A program made the translations under genes and the position numbers. Below are positions 18,558-27,433 of a stretch of 64,000 bases of DNA, one piece after another (the stretch's first letter is position 1; each line of letters opens with the position of its first letter). The notes below the pieces were generated by a model. That model made no database searches. It saw only the letters and a program-made list of their open reading frames with translations, and was not told where the DNA came from. The stretch comes from Endoryza foliicola (GTDB lineage Bacteria > Bacteroidota > Bacteroidia > Chitinophagales > Chitinophagaceae): NCBI GenBank assembly GCA_965226965.1, contig OZ245715.1:3286001-3350000 (forward strand), in the 5' to 3' direction.

Positions 18558-18663
18558 ATCATTTGTTCGTATTGTTTACATTTTTGAATCTTAGGATAGA
18601 TATTGCCTACCCAATAGCTTTGATAAAAGATAATAAACCAACACTCATTCAATTAAAACTGCA

Positions 18664-19161
18664 TTATTGAAAGTCTGTTAAAGTGATGTCGAAAATAAGG
18701 ATTGAGTTTCCAGGGATCACCACATTGCCACTGTTGTCTTTAATATCTTGGCTACCATAACCTAAGCTAGGAGGAATAAAGAGTCGAATTTGACCACCTT
18801 TTTTAATTAAGGGGATGCCTACTTTCCATCCTTCTATCAAGGTTCCCAAAGTGAATACTTGGCTGGTTTGAGAATCGAACACTGTTCCATTAGTTAGCTT
18901 CCCTGAATAGTTGATCAAAATGGCGGAACACTGCGATGGGCTGGCTGTTCCTGTACCATCAGCCAGAATCTGATAATACATATTACTACTATGCTTGGTG
19001 GCAGTGAGACCATTGCTTGTTAAATAGGTAACAATTGCTTGTTCTTCAGAACTTGACGCCACTGTACCGTTGACTTTATAGGTACAACCTGCTGTACTTT
19101 TCAAACAACCCGACAAAAAGAGTGCGGAAACGGCCACTAAAACGATACTTAAGATCCTCAT
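18664..19161 (-). CDS. FKBP-type peptidyl-prolyl isomerase, lipoprotein
   Basis: A 165-residue lipid-anchored prolyl isomerase for protein folding in the periplasm or outer membrane. The ATG at 19161 gives a lipoprotein signal MRILSIVLVAVSALFLSGC (Cys19); the longer frame adds 13 residues before it. The FKBP domain occupies about residues 75-165, with NYSGKLTNGTVFDS, the IEGWKVGIPLIKKGG loop, IPPSLGYG and the final LIFDITL strand. It lies downstream of the small two-helix membrane protein gene, 42 bp away on the same strand. Confidence 0.9.
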   Translation of the reverse strand: MRILSIVLVAVSALFLSGCLKSTAGCTYKVNGTVASSSEEQAIVTYLTSNGLTATKHSSNMYYQILADGTGTASPSQCSAILINYSGKLTNGTVFDSQTSQVFTLGTLIEGWKVGIPLIKKGGQIRLFIPPSLGYGSQDIKDNSGNVVIPGNSILIFDITLTDFQ

Positions 19162-19203
19162 TTTCAAATTTTTTGGCGAATATAATACACAAAAAGACAA
19201 GAC

Positions 19204-19572
19204 TCAACCCTGAGATGCTGCATCTTGATTGCCTTGCTGTCGCTTTTGCTTTGCCTTCAGTTCCAAATACAACTGTTCTTTCATATCCCACTGGTGTTTT
19301 TTGTAGAAAATGGCAACAAAACAAACAATCAAACCTATGGAAATCAATAAAGTAGAGGGGTTCAGCTTGGCATTTGCCATTGCTTCTGCCCTATTGTACC
19401 AGAATTTACCCGACAGGAGAATTAAAATTATGGGGATAGAAAAGATCAAACCAACAGGCAACCCAATAATCCATTGACGGGTCCATTTTTTTTCCAAAAG
19501 GCGGTTTTTTTCCCAATATTCTACGAAATCAGCTTCCTTCTTACTCAACATAACTTCATGATTTTTACGCAT
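19204..19572 (-). CDS. Small membrane protein with two transmembrane helices
   Basis: A 122-residue protein that I do not recognise. It has a charged N-terminus (KKEADFVEYWEKNRLLEKKWTRQW), a first hydrophobic segment (about 34-54), a short loop and a second segment (about 72-90), then a Lys/Gln/Glu-rich basic tail. The ATG at 19551 (seven residues later) is an equally possible start. It lies 42 bp upstream of the FKBP gene on the same strand and may be cotranscribed with it. The even spacing of charges and helices suggests a real inner membrane protein, with both ends likely cytoplasmic. Confidence 0.7.
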   Translation of the reverse strand: MRKNHEVMLSKKEADFVEYWEKNRLLEKKWTRQWIIGLPVGLIFSIPIILILLSGKFWYNRAEAMANAKLNPSTLLISIGLIVCFVAIFYKKHQWDMKEQLYLELKAKQKRQQGNQDAASQG

Positions 19573-19648
19573 TCGTGACCAATTACAAAAATAAACAAGG
19601 AATTGTTACGTTATAGATTTATCTGTTAACAGACAAAATCCAAATACC

Positions 19649-20635
19649 TTGAAATTATCCGCTTTACTTACAAATTATTTGTATCAAAACAAAAGGTTGG
19701 CAATTCCCAAAATTGGCACTTTTACAATTGACGCAGCAGTTGTAGTACCTGATCCGGAAGAAAAAGAATTTGAAGACTTCCTTTCTCAAATTCAATTCAA
19801 GGCAGGCGGTGTTAACCAAACTGATGAAGCCACCATTCAATTTATACGCGAACAAACAGGTAAAATTAGACCTCTGGCTGAATCTGATTTTGAATCGTAT
19901 GTAAACGATATGATCCTTCTTCTCAATATTGGCAAACCGGTATTACTCGAGGGAATCGGTACGATCTTGAAAACAAAAACCGGAGCATTGGATTTTATAC
20001 CGGGCTTACACGGTGTTGAGAAAGTAGAGATTTTTCCGGCCGAAAAGCCTGTTGAAAAACAAGCTGAGAAGAAAGCAACATTAAAACCTGCATCAAAAAT
20101 AACGAAACCCAAGACAAGCAATGTAGAAGCGCCTCAGTTGAAAAGAGGGCTATTACTTGCCGGCGCGTTCGCTGCTTTAGTGATTGTTTTAGGAGGTGGA
20201 TATTGGTTGTATAGTTCAAATGGTTCGGAAGGGAATAGCAAATTAGATGTTGCAGAAAATAATACTACCAACCTTCCTATTCAAGCTGCTCTTACAGCAA
20301 ACAATGCCGACACAGTTCAACAAAGTCAAACCAATTCAACAACTGGTGCCGCTGTAAATACGGCGCCTGTGGCTGCCAGTCCAGATACAACAGTCGCTTC
20401 TGAAAAGCAATACAAGTTTATTTTACAGGCTACTAAGAAAAAGCACATTGCAGATTCGAATTTTGCAAAAGTAAAAATTGATTACCCGAATTTATTTTTA
20501 GAGAAATCAGCTGATGAAACCTATAAGATTTACCTTTACAGGAAATGTAAGGCAACTGATACTACTCAAATTAAGAAAGATTTGAATTACTGGTATTGGG
20601 GCCGAAAAGAAATAAGGGTAACTATAGAACAATGA
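19649..20635 (+). CDS. HU-like (CCDC81-type) domain membrane protein
   Basis: A 328-residue protein with a TTG start (19649-19651). The N-terminus (SALLTNYLYQNKRLAIPKIGTF) and the region to about residue 130 match the two bacterial CCDC81-type HU domains of Bacteroidota, related to the HU/IHF DNA-binding fold. A Lys/Pro-rich linker follows, then one transmembrane helix (GLLLAGAFAALVIVLGGGYW, about 166-187), a Ser/Thr/Asn/Ala-rich stretch, and a C-terminal domain (about 258-328) with a SPOR-like length and pattern, ending WYWGRKEIRVTIEQ. The arrangement suggests a cytoplasmic nucleic-acid-like domain and an extracytoplasmic, possibly peptidoglycan-binding, end. It overlaps the next gene by ATGA. 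Confidence 0.8.
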   Translation: MKLSALLTNYLYQNKRLAIPKIGTFTIDAAVVVPDPEEKEFEDFLSQIQFKAGGVNQTDEATIQFIREQTGKIRPLAESDFESYVNDMILLLNIGKPVLLEGIGTILKTKTGALDFIPGLHGVEKVEIFPAEKPVEKQAEKKATLKPASKITKPKTSNVEAPQLKRGLLLAGAFAALVIVLGGGYWLYSSNGSEGNSKLDVAENNTTNLPIQAALTANNADTVQQSQTNSTTGAAVNTAPVAASPDTTVASEKQYKFILQATKKKHIADSNFAKVKIDYPNLFLEKSADETYKIYLYRKCKATDTTQIKKDLNYWYWGRKEIRVTIEQ

Positions 20636-21138
20636 GAAAATCTGCCGAGTATTGGATTAAGAAATTAGACTTACTAACTCATATTGAAGGGGGCGCATAC
20701 AAAGAAACGTATCGTGCCCCTTTGTTATTTTCAAAAGACCAGTTACCGGCCAGCTATTCAGGTGCACGCCCAGCTGCAACCGGTATCTATTTCTTGCTTC
20801 AGAAAAATCAATTCTCTGCACTTCATAAAATAGCGAGTGATGAGATGTGGCATTTTTATGATGGAGATCCCATTGAGATCATAGAGATCAAAGAGGATGG
20901 CACTTTGTACCATCACCTTTTGGGGCCTGATTTAGAACAAGGACAAGTATTTCAATTGGTAATTCCGGCAAATAGTTGGTTTGGCTCTCGTGTACTGGGC
21001 GAAGGAGCATACGCACTTGTAGGTTGCACCGTGGCCCCTGGATTCGATTTTGCCGATTTCGAGTTAGCAAAAAGGGAAACACTGATTGCAGCATTTCCCC
21101 TTCATAAAAATATCATTACAGAACTTACACGTGATTAG
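20632..21138 (+). CDS. Cupin_5 (DUF985) family protein
   Basis: A 168-residue cytoplasmic protein of the DUF985/cupin_5 family. The start MRKSAEYWIKKLDLLTHIEGGAYKETYR is at 20632 and overlaps the stop of the preceding gene as ATGA, so translation is probably coupled. It has the family pattern IYFLLQ near residue 46, HKIASDEMWHFYDG (cupin metal motif region) and a GCTVAPGFDFADFEL C-terminal motif. Relatives bind a metal in a jelly-roll barrel, but the substrate is unknown. Coupling to the HU-like membrane protein is not obviously functional. Confidence 0.88.
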   Translation: MRKSAEYWIKKLDLLTHIEGGAYKETYRAPLLFSKDQLPASYSGARPAATGIYFLLQKNQFSALHKIASDEMWHFYDGDPIEIIEIKEDGTLYHHLLGPDLEQGQVFQLVIPANSWFGSRVLGEGAYALVGCTVAPGFDFADFELAKRETLIAAFPLHKNIITELTRD

Positions 21139-21150
21139 CGAAAAAACCGA

Positions 21151-21822
21151 TTAGTATAGATTATTGAAAGCCTCTACAGCAGCCATCAACTCTTCTTCCG
21201 TTTTACAGCGGTTTTTATTTTTGTCTAACCACTCTTTCAATTTCCCGGTGGTATCGCCGATAGCTTCTAGAAAACTCGCTCTGTCTTTCTTGATTTTGAT
21301 CGCATAACCGCCCGGTTTGGAAATGTAGTATGTTTCGGTGAGGCTGTATTCTTTGGTGGTACTAGCTTTGTTGTATTCAGCAACATCCACCAAACTCTTC
21401 TTATTTAATTTCAACAATGCAGTAGCACCATCTTGTAACACTTGATAAAAGGTGGCATCAGTATTTCTTTCCACTGCTAGAAATCCGCAACGAAACAAAT
21501 ATCTCATACCTGTTGCCGGAGTCAATACAAACTCTTTCACAGGATTCACTACAGCCAAGGTTTTATTCTGATGTAGAAACAATAATTCATTGCTAAATAT
21601 GTCGAGCTTCAATTGAAACTTATCGGCCTTGCTTCCATCTTTCAAGTAAATAACACCGGGCGTCCATTCGTCCATAAAAAATGGGCTGCCTACAATATTA
21701 CTATTTGAGCCGCCATTTTTGTAAACATTGCCACTAAGATCGTCTCTTAAAATTTGTTGATTTTGTGCAAACCCATCAAAGGCAAGAAGAAGCAGCGATG
21801 CAAAAAAATAGAATCTTTTCAT
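21151..21822 (-). CDS. Secreted protein of unknown function, paralogue A
   Basis: A 223-residue protein with a signal peptide (MKRFYFFASLLLLAFDGFAQ); the ATG at 21822 avoids overlap with the permease stop at 21824, whereas the ATG at 21834 would overlap. I do not recognise the family. It is clearly related to the protein at 24469-25131: both share a DW/EW-x-x-G-V segment, then an F-x-(L/I)-K-x-D-x-x-x-N-x-L-L motif (residues about 60-85 here), a tyrosine-rich middle and an ISKPGGYAIKIKKD / VYLFYQQKMILL segment at matching places. It lies 1 bp after the amino acid permease gene, suggesting cotranscription. Confidence 0.75.
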   Translation of the reverse strand: MKRFYFFASLLLLAFDGFAQNQQILRDDLSGNVYKNGGSNSNIVGSPFFMDEWTPGVIYLKDGSKADKFQLKLDIFSNELLFLHQNKTLAVVNPVKEFVLTPATGMRYLFRCGFLAVERNTDATFYQVLQDGATALLKLNKKSLVDVAEYNKASTTKEYSLTETYYISKPGGYAIKIKKDRASFLEAIGDTTGKLKEWLDKNKNRCKTEEELMAAVEAFNNLY

Positions 21823-21823
21823 A

Positions 21824-23266
21824 TTACGAAACATTGGTTTTAGAGCTTTTTCTCTTTAAATATAAGTACAAAGGTATTCCCGAACATGTTAAAATTAACC
21901 CTAAAACAGAATTGATTACCGGAGTTTTACCGGTTAGGTAGTTTTGAATGTCATTGTACACTGTTACAACAAAGTATAAAACAGTGAAAGCCACAAAGAT
22001 GAGAGGGATATAAGGGAAACCCCATACCTTGTAGGCTCTCGGCACTTCAGGCATTTTTCTTCTCAGTATAAAAATGCCGTAGCCGGCAAATCCGTAAAAA
22101 ATCCAAGTGATGAAAACAAACAAATCGGTTAGCATATCGAAGCTGCCGGTAAGAACAAATAAGGAACTCCAAACAGCATGCAACCACAGCGCATTACCGG
22201 GTGTTTTATAACGGGGATGTACCTTTCCAATCCAAGAAAAAAAGTGCTTTTCGTGCCCCATAGCAAAACTGATCCGTGCACAGGGCATCACGTTCCCATT
22301 GATTGCTCCCAAGGTTGATATCATCACCAATAAGGCTATAAGCTCAGAGCCATGCTTACCCATGACCGGGAACAAAGAATCGGACGCAACCAAGGGTGAA
22401 GCGGCCATTTGATCAACCGAAAGCATGTATACGTAGGCCTGATTCGTAAGCACGTACATTACAATACAAATACCCAATCCATACAAAAGCCCCTTGGTAA
22501 TGTTTCGTTGTGGGTTTCTCACTTCACCAGCCATCATACCTAAATTGTTCCAACCATCATAAGCGGCCAAAGCTCCACTGGTTGCTGCGATAATCGCTCC
22601 AACCATGGCCCAACCCTTTAGATGATATCCCTTCGATAGTTCTGTAAAATGAGCAGTATCACCTTTGCCGGAAGTAAAAATTATAGCCACTAAAATCAAT
22701 AATACCAGTACTTTCAATGCAGTAAAAAAGATCTGAAAACTGCCCCCTACCCTTACACTAAAATAATTTAAAAAGGTAATACCCAAAATAACAGCAATGG
22801 CCAGCAACTTTGTTCCAATAAAAGCCAATGGATACAAGGTACCTACGAAAGGGATAACAATGCGAAAACTCTGTTCGGTTGCTTCAGAAAACCGCGGTAA
22901 GTGAACAAACACACCGGTGTATTCTGCGAAAACGTAAGCAATAGCTGCAACTGAAGCCGTATTGATAACAACGAAACTTGCCCACCCTGCGAGGAAAGCG
23001 AAGAAGTCGCCATACATATGCCGAAAGTAAACATATTGCCCACCTGTTTGAGGAAGAATAGAACCTACTTCTGCATTGATCATTCCACCAAAAAGCGAAA
23101 TGATTCCCGCGCCAACCCATACCGCCAACAAGAGAACCGGTGATCCCAATTGAGCCGCCATGGTAGCGGGTTTCATAAAGATGCTACTGCCAATAACCGC
23201 ACCCACAACTATTGCAATACAAGCCCATGTTCCAAGTTTCCGTTCCAATTCGGGCGCGCCACTCAT
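21824..23266 (-). CDS. Amino acid permease, APC superfamily
   Basis: Secondary transporter of 480 residues in the APC superfamily, moving amino acids (or an amino acid/amine) across the inner membrane. I chose the ATG at 23266 (MSGAPELERKLGTW) because the preceding 45 codons of the open frame look non-coding and overlap the upstream region of the divergent gene. It has about 12 transmembrane helices, and the first holds the substrate-binding pattern GAVIGSSIFMKPA. A second family motif, YDGWNNLG, lies in helix 6. The pattern resembles the LAT/SLC7-like bacterial branch (YbeC/YgjI-like), but the specificity cannot be read. The secreted protein gene follows after 1 bp. Confidence 0.9.
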   Translation of the reverse strand: MSGAPELERKLGTWACIAIVVGAVIGSSIFMKPATMAAQLGSPVLLLAVWVGAGIISLFGGMINAEVGSILPQTGGQYVYFRHMYGDFFAFLAGWASFVVINTASVAAIAYVFAEYTGVFVHLPRFSEATEQSFRIVIPFVGTLYPLAFIGTKLLAIAVILGITFLNYFSVRVGGSFQIFFTALKVLVLLILVAIIFTSGKGDTAHFTELSKGYHLKGWAMVGAIIAATSGALAAYDGWNNLGMMAGEVRNPQRNITKGLLYGLGICIVMYVLTNQAYVYMLSVDQMAASPLVASDSLFPVMGKHGSELIALLVMISTLGAINGNVMPCARISFAMGHEKHFFSWIGKVHPRYKTPGNALWLHAVWSSLFVLTGSFDMLTDLFVFITWIFYGFAGYGIFILRRKMPEVPRAYKVWGFPYIPLIFVAFTVLYFVVTVYNDIQNYLTGKTPVINSVLGLILTCSGIPLYLYLKRKSSKTNVS

Positions 23267-23363
23267 AATTTCAGATTTCCTTTTATAGATACTGGAAGAT
23301 AAGCGATTAAATTGAATAACAATCGCTTCTTTTTTTATCGTATCTTCCGAAAAACAGTAGAAT

Positions 23364-23957
23364 ATGAAACAGGTTTTTGCATTGATTTTTTTGCTTTCCA
23401 CAGCTACCGTTATACATGCTCAAAAGATTAATTTATTCAACGGTATTGATTTAACCGGATGGAAAATCAATGGAACAGAAAAATGGTATGTAGAAAAAGG
23501 TTTATTAGTTTGTGAAAGTGGCCCCGATGCCAATTATGGCTATCTTTCTACCACTTCTACTTATAAAAACTTTGAACTCACCTTGAAGTTTAAGCAGTTG
23601 GCCAATGGTAACAGCGGCGTGTTTTTTAGAAGCTCAATTGAAGGAGTAAAAATTAGCGGTTGGCAAGTTGAAGTTGCTCCTAAAGATCAACATACAGGAG
23701 GGATATACGAATCGTATGGCCGAGGATGGTTAATTCAACCCAAGCCGGAAGATGAAAAGTACCTCAAAACGGGCAAATGGAATACCATGAAAATTAGAGT
23801 AGTTGGCAATGAAGTCACTACTTGGCTAAATGGCCATAAAATGGTATACCTAAAAGATGATAAAATAGGTGAAGGAAATGGCTTTATTGCCTTGCAAATA
23901 CATGATGGTGGTGGCATCAAAGTTCAATGGAAAAACATCGTTTTGAAACAACTCTAA
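23364..23957 (+). CDS. DUF1080 (3-keto-disaccharide hydrolase) domain protein, secreted
   Basis: A 197-residue secreted protein: signal peptide MKQVFALIFLLSTATVIHAQ, then one DUF1080 domain (PF06439), a concanavalin-like beta sandwich. Typical motifs are present: LFNGIDLTGWK, GDLxxxKxFxxFELxxxF-like stretch (NFELTLKFKQLANGNSG), GWQVEV, GGIYESYGRG and GFIALQIHDGGG. Relatives include 3-keto-glycoside hydrolases and many uncharacterised glycan-related proteins. It is divergent from the amino acid permease and followed by a small lipoprotein gene after 1 bp. Confidence 0.88.
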   Translation: MKQVFALIFLLSTATVIHAQKINLFNGIDLTGWKINGTEKWYVEKGLLVCESGPDANYGYLSTTSTYKNFELTLKFKQLANGNSGVFFRSSIEGVKISGWQVEVAPKDQHTGGIYESYGRGWLIQPKPEDEKYLKTGKWNTMKIRVVGNEVTTWLNGHKMVYLKDDKIGEGNGFIALQIHDGGGIKVQWKNIVLKQL

Positions 23958-23958
23958 T

Positions 23959-24426
23959 ATGAAGGTACTTTGCACAGCATTGCTCCTGTCACTAACGTTT
24001 TGGTCTTGTCAAAAAGAAATTGAATTTAAAGAACCGAATTTCGACCTCATTACGAGAAGACCCTGGGTTATTAACAAGCTTTATTATGGAGAACAAGGCG
24101 ACAATCAAATTTTTGATGTAACCGATCTTTATTTTAAAGATTGTGAAAAAGACGACGGATTTTATTTTAATAAAGATCTTTCCTTTACGCGACAAGACAG
24201 CACCAATACCTGCGATGTGTTGGTTTCCTTGTATGGCCCATTTGGATCTACCGGTTGGGGGCTTGATTCATTACAAAAAAGCTTATCAGTAGCAATCCCC
24301 TTTGTATATAATTACACTTTTGAAGTAACCTATGTGAGTTCAAAAGAATTCATTCTCACTCACAATACAGTAGACTATGCACAAAAGAAAGTGTTTTTTA
24401 TATACGACTTTAAACCGGGTCGTTAA
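23959..24426 (+). CDS. Small lipoprotein of unknown function
   Basis: A 155-residue protein with a lipoprotein signal (MKVLCTALLLSLTFWSC, Cys17). I recognise no domain. The mature part is rich in Asp, Phe and Tyr, with paired cysteines (DCEKDD near residue 56 and TCDVLV near residue 77). It starts 1 bp after the DUF1080 gene, so both are probably translated from one mRNA. It is convergent with the 24469-25131 gene, and no convincing terminator separates them. Confidence 0.7.
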   Translation: MKVLCTALLLSLTFWSCQKEIEFKEPNFDLITRRPWVINKLYYGEQGDNQIFDVTDLYFKDCEKDDGFYFNKDLSFTRQDSTNTCDVLVSLYGPFGSTGWGLDSLQKSLSVAIPFVYNYTFEVTYVSSKEFILTHNTVDYAQKKVFFIYDFKPGR

Positions 24427-24468
24427 AGCTGTAGACACCTAGATAAACAGTATGTTATTCAGTTTTTT

Positions 24469-25131
24469 TTATTGTAGAATTGATTCAATGAACAAAGCCA
24501 GTTTCAAATAGTCTGCATTCTTATCCCATTTCAGCTTCTCCTTTGTTGCATAGTTCATTATTTCATCGTTTTTAAAGGGGAGGTTCCAAGCAAATTCTTT
24601 GAAAGGTTCCGGAAGTAAAATCATCTTTTGTTGATAGAACAAATACACTTTGGGCTCGTCGGTGAGCCTTCTATAAATCACTTTTGATGCAATTTGTGGC
24701 TCATCTACTATATGTTTAGCCCACAACTTTACCAGCATTATTTTATTTGCATAAATCACCTGATAAAATGTTTCTTCGTTGGCAATGTCGGTAGCAGGAA
24801 AATTTTTCTTGAAGAACATCGAGTCCGATTTATCCTTGCTATTAGGATACAACGTGAAGGTTGAAACCTTGCTTTCCGTTGAGAAGGAATTGCCATTGAA
24901 CTGCAACAACAATTTGTTAGCAATACAATCGAATTTGATCTTAAACTGATTGGTGATTCGCCCACTCGAAAACCGCACCACTCCCTCGCTCCAATCGCGC
25001 AACAACATTGAAGTACCCTGCATCTCTTGAACCACGGGTTCATCTGAGTTTACTCCGGTTCTTTCTGTAGTTTGCGCCGATACACTTGAACCGACAACTA
25101 ACAACACTGCAAAAATCCATTGATACTTCAT
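24469..25131 (-). CDS. Secreted protein of unknown function, paralogue B
   Basis: A 220-residue protein with a signal peptide (MKYQWIFAVLLVVGSSVSAQ). It is paralogous to the protein at 21151-21822: shared RDW-x-x-GVV segment, the FKIKFDCIANKLLLQ motif, an NEETFYQV stretch matching NTDATFYQV in the other copy, and similar spacing. It follows the pullulanase gene by 9 bp on the same strand and so is likely in its operon, which makes a role near the outer surface or in glycan handling possible, though nothing in the sequence shows an enzyme active site. Confidence 0.75.
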   Translation of the reverse strand: MKYQWIFAVLLVVGSSVSAQTTERTGVNSDEPVVQEMQGTSMLLRDWSEGVVRFSSGRITNQFKIKFDCIANKLLLQFNGNSFSTESKVSTFTLYPNSKDKSDSMFFKKNFPATDIANEETFYQVIYANKIMLVKLWAKHIVDEPQIASKVIYRRLTDEPKVYLFYQQKMILLPEPFKEFAWNLPFKNDEIMNYATKEKLKWDKNADYLKLALFIESILQ

Positions 25132-25140
25132 TCCATTGTT

Positions 25141-27111
25141 TTATTCTTGATAAAAAAGATACATGCTATGAGGTGCTAATTCAAGACTGGATTTAGTTTG
25201 CAATGTCTTTCTTTTAATTTCATTTGCCTGAATTTTTACAAACCAAGTCCCCTTCGGCATAGATAGTACTTTGTTGCTGTTTGACCCGTTAAAAACCACA
25301 AGCACTTTCTTCCATGAATCTCCAACGGCCTTCCCTTGGATGGTATACGCTACAATTCCGGCCTCGGTTGTAAGAAACTGAATATTTTTCTGAATCTGAG
25401 CGGCTGTATGCATTCGAAATGCCGGGTGAGCCTTCCGCATTTTTACTAGTCCACTTACGAAATCGAAGGTTGATTTGTGAATTGACTTTAAATTCCAATC
25501 GATCGCATTGATGGAATCACCTGAATTGAATGAATTCTCGACTCCTTTCTTCGTTCTTAAAAATTCAGTTCCTGCATGCAAGAAACTAATTCCTTGTGAA
25601 GTAAGTACTATTCCCAGTGCCAATCGGTGCATATTCATTCGATCAGAAACAGTTGCATCGGGTCTGCTTAGCTGCAGTTTATCCCAAAGCACATTATTAT
25701 CATGACATTCACAGTAAGTAATGGTTTGATAAGGCTCAACAGCATAAGGTGCTTTTGAATAGTTGACCTTTGTATAATCTACTTGAGGATGAAAAGTAGA
25801 AGCTACAATCCCAAACTTAATACTTTCCTCCATTCCGGGTTTACCGGAAGCAAATCCTCCATCTTTTAACTCAAACACACTTCCCTTGATCCCATCACGG
25901 ATATCATCACTGAAGACTGCGATATTTTGAAGAGACGCTACGTTTTTTTTCAAGGCACGTGCCCTATCAGGAATAGGCGAAGCTCCGGCCGTCCATCCTT
26001 CCCCGTACATCAATACAGAAGGATTTATCTTGTGCAATTCCTGTGACAATAGATTCATTGTTTCTATATCCAGTACTCCCATTAAATCGAACCGGAATCC
26101 ATCAACATGATATTCCTTTAGCCAATACAGCGCCGATTCTATGATGAATTTTCTAACCATCGGTCGTTCACTTGCAATTTCATTCCCACAGGCCGTAGCA
26201 TTTGAAAAAGATCCATCAGCGTTCTGACGATAATAATAGCCCGGTACTAATTGTTCAAAAGAAGACTCTTTCAAAAACATCGTATGGTTATAAACTGCAT
26301 CCAGCACAACATTGAGCTTTTGCCTGTGAAAAGCTTGAATCAATTGTTTGAACTCCTTGGCGCGCGTGTATCCATCATCGGCCTTCGTAGCATACGAGCC
26401 TTCTGTTGCATTATAATTAAGAGGATCATAGCCCCAATTGTATTGCTTGTTTTCCGGCTTCGACTCATCTACAGTGAAATAATCATAGGTGGGAAGCAAG
26501 TGGATATGGGAAACCCCCAGCTCCTTAAGATGACTTAACCCAGTTGAATATCCTTGTTTGTTGACCGTATTTAGCTCCGTTAAACCGAGGTATTTTCCCT
26601 TCCTCTTGATACCGGAAGAAGGATCAATACTGGCATCTCGTACGTGCAATTCGTAAACAATTGCATCTGTTTTATACTTTAATGAAACCCCTTTGTCTAA
26701 TTCCCAAGCTTCGGGATTGGTTCGCTTTAAATCACCAATAAAACCTCTTTTTCCATTAACGCCCACCAATTTTACATACGGATCCGGTACCTCTTCACTC
26801 CACCCCTTTTCATGTTGCACTTGCACTGAATAAAAATACCCCTCCCAATTACCTTCAGCAAAGGCTGTATAAACGCCCCATTGGTCTTTTGTGCCATTTA
26901 TTTCCTTCACAGCACTACCTCCAACACCCATTTTGTAAAGCCGGAAAACCATCTTCGAAGCCGTTGGAGCCCATACTTTCAGCACTGAAGCTGTTGGTTG
27001 GTATTGAAGCCCAAGATCCCCTTGTTCATAAACCGGGTATTTGTCGGTACTAAATTGGCTTTTGGCGGTTGCAATTACCATCATAAGGCAAACAATCATT
27101 CTAAATTTCAT
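25141..27111 (-). CDS. pulA: Type I pullulanase, secreted
   Basis: Alpha-1,6-glucan debranching enzyme of family GH13 (subfamily 14), 656 residues with a signal peptide (MKFRMIVCLMMVIATAKSQ). After the signal comes a CBM48-like beta domain (LKVWAPTASKMVFRLY), then the catalytic barrel with the pullulanase type I signature YNWGYDPLNYN, region I DAVYNHT (about residue 268), nucleophile D342 in FRFDLMG, acid/base E371 in YGEGW and transition-state Asp D471 in CHDNN, then a C-terminal beta domain. All catalytic residues are present. It would cut branch points in starch, glycogen or pullulan fragments outside the inner membrane. A secreted protein of unknown function follows in the same operon. 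Confidence 0.95.
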   Translation of the reverse strand: MKFRMIVCLMMVIATAKSQFSTDKYPVYEQGDLGLQYQPTASVLKVWAPTASKMVFRLYKMGVGGSAVKEINGTKDQWGVYTAFAEGNWEGYFYSVQVQHEKGWSEEVPDPYVKLVGVNGKRGFIGDLKRTNPEAWELDKGVSLKYKTDAIVYELHVRDASIDPSSGIKRKGKYLGLTELNTVNKQGYSTGLSHLKELGVSHIHLLPTYDYFTVDESKPENKQYNWGYDPLNYNATEGSYATKADDGYTRAKEFKQLIQAFHRQKLNVVLDAVYNHTMFLKESSFEQLVPGYYYRQNADGSFSNATACGNEIASERPMVRKFIIESALYWLKEYHVDGFRFDLMGVLDIETMNLLSQELHKINPSVLMYGEGWTAGASPIPDRARALKKNVASLQNIAVFSDDIRDGIKGSVFELKDGGFASGKPGMEESIKFGIVASTFHPQVDYTKVNYSKAPYAVEPYQTITYCECHDNNVLWDKLQLSRPDATVSDRMNMHRLALGIVLTSQGISFLHAGTEFLRTKKGVENSFNSGDSINAIDWNLKSIHKSTFDFVSGLVKMRKAHPAFRMHTAAQIQKNIQFLTTEAGIVAYTIQGKAVGDSWKKVLVVFNGSNSNKVLSMPKGTWFVKIQANEIKRKTLQTKSSLELAPHSMYLFYQE

Positions 27112-27433
27112 ATAACAACACTTCTAGTATTTTCAAGTTAGCGCTTTTAAACGACTGAACAGCATGATAATTAAGAACTAAGACTCAAAAAGAATCGATA
27201 ATTGACCTGAATATGAAACATTGATTTCAAACCCTTCTAATGGTTGATATAAAAAAATCGAAAAAAAGCGATTTTTTGTAGCAATTGATAATGAATGACT
27301 AACGAATTGAAAAAAGAATAAAGCATTGATTATCAAACACTATAGCAAGCACTTGATTTTGATCAAGACTGCAATTTTTTTACCTAACAGGCGTTTATTA
27401 TATCGTCCTAATTTGATCACGAAAACAATCCCT
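27112..27433. other. 322-bp intergenic region between pulA and an orphan gene
   Basis: AT-rich divergent region with no supported gene inside. It holds an AT hairpin AAAAAATCG/CGATTTTTT (27252-27260 with 27269-27277), a compact palindrome TTGATTATCAA (27326-27336) and a perfect FNR-type palindrome (27353-27366), described separately. The first part (27112-27250) shows nothing clear. Confidence 0.5.
27326..27366 (+). promoter_or_regulatory. Two TTGAT/ATCAA palindromes, FNR/Crp-like operator candidates
   Basis: 27353-27366 reads TTGATTTTGATCAA, exactly the FNR-class half-sites TTGAT-N4-ATCAA. 27326-27336 reads TTGATTATCAA, the same half-sites with 1-bp spacing. Both lie 68-108 bp before the ATG at 27434; a weak TAATTTG element sits at 27409-27415. 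No Crp/FNR regulator gene is in the window. Confidence 0.45.

Noticed and set aside
27252..27277. AT-rich hairpin with T-run as a terminator
   Set aside because: The stem has only two G-C pairs and lies between two divergent genes, where no transcript would need to end.
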